Shown here: positions 5,857-6,054 of the stretch, piece after piece
Position numbering within the stretch: the first letter of the stretch is position 1
How the letters are laid out: every line of letters starts with the position of its first letter
Assembly (NCBI GenBank): GCA_000431335.1
Contig: FR888041.1
Span: 6,747 to 12,800, forward strand
DNA length: 6,054 nt
Reading direction: 5' to 3'
Origin: Clostridium sp. CAG:343
Lineage (GTDB): Bacteria; Bacillota; Clostridia; TANB77; CAG-508
Notes under the pieces: model-generated
Databases searched by the model: none
What the model was told of the DNA's origin: nothing
What the model saw: only the letters and a program-made list of their open reading frames with translations
Translations under genes and position numbers: made by a program

Positions 5857-6054
5857 ATTTATATATCATATAGGTTTTAGCATATTACATGAAACGATTA
5901 TGATGCCCAAGCTTTGACTCTTACTATAACACTTAGATTTTATTTAATGACTTTTCATTTCATTCAAAAAGAAAATCTAATACAATAAAATAAGGCGCTT
6001 TCACTCAGGCCCAAAATTATTATTATATAAATTTAAACTTTTCGAATGTAATTG
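5857..6054. other. Terminal region without a recognisable gene
   Basis: All six frames are broken by stops or lack a start with a ribosome binding site, and no tRNA, rRNA or riboswitch signature is recognised. The region contains an imperfect AT-rich hairpin (5933-5980) and a short GC-rich patch (5994-6012). It is probably the spacer to the next gene, whose start or end lies beyond the window. In clostridia spoIIID often follows spoIIQ, but nothing of it is visible here. Confidence 0.6.
5933..5980. repeat. Imperfect inverted repeat (hairpin) of unknown role
   Basis: TTAGATTTT (5933-5941) pairs with AAAATCTAA (5972-5980). After one mismatch, TTT (5943-5945) pairs with AAA (5968-5970), and after a 3-base bulge AATGA (5946-5950) pairs with TCATT (5960-5964), leaving a 9-base loop. 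No T-run follows, so it is not a standard terminator on either strand. In such AT-rich DNA part of this could be chance. Confidence 0.4.

Noticed and set aside
5859..5890. Possible sigma-E-type promoter (ATATAT and CATATTAC)
   Set aside because: The match is no better than expected from AT-richness and no downstream gene is visible to support it.
5911..5945. TTGACT at 5914-5919 as a -35 of a sigma-A promoter
   Set aside because: No TATAAT-like element occurs at 16-18 bases; ACTATAAC is far too close.

Overview
The window is an AT-rich (roughly 30% GC by eye), single-strand gene cluster from an endospore-forming, low-GC Firmicute. It is most like a Clostridia member. The support is a complete early-sporulation set, strong AGGAGG-type ribosome binding sites, A/T-ending codons and AGA-dominated arginine.

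Layout: positions 2-2089 are the 3' part of valS (valyl-tRNA synthetase), with the 5' end outside the window. Positions 2090-2274 are a regulatory gap. It holds a 23-bp-stem hairpin that probably terminates valS, two convergent Spo0A-box-like sites and a candidate promoter. From 2275 the spoIIA operon follows: spoIIAA (anti-anti-sigma factor), spoIIAB (anti-sigma factor and kinase) and spoIIAC/sigF (forespore sigma factor). Without a convincing terminator, two engulfment genes come next: spoIID (septal peptidoglycan lytic transglycosylase, 3878-4894) and a SpoIIQ-like membrane-anchored M23/LytM protein (4955-5794). An 18-bp-stem hairpin at 5814-5856 closes the cluster. The last ~200 bases hold no gene I can support.

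How the parts fit: Spo0A~P would switch on the operon before septation. SpoIIAA, SpoIIAB and sigma-F form the partner-switch that releases sigma-F in the forespore. SpoIID (mother cell) and SpoIIQ (forespore) then act from opposite sides of the septum during engulfment. In the 60-bp gap before the spoIIQ-like gene I find a good match to a sigma-F promoter, which would give that gene its own forespore expression.

The most notable anomaly is in sigF. Its reading frame is broken by one extra base in the CGGG at 3208-3211, exactly at the start of conserved region 2, next to the only in-frame CGG codon I found in the window. All conserved regions are otherwise present across the two frames. The cause could be a sequencing or assembly error, a genuine inactivating mutation, or (least likely, most interesting) a +1 recoding event. 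I see no wholly new system here. The interest lies in the sigF break, the fused spoIIA-spoIID-spoIIQ gene order, the internal sigma-F-type promoter, and residue changes in the metal and catalytic sites of the two engulfment proteins.
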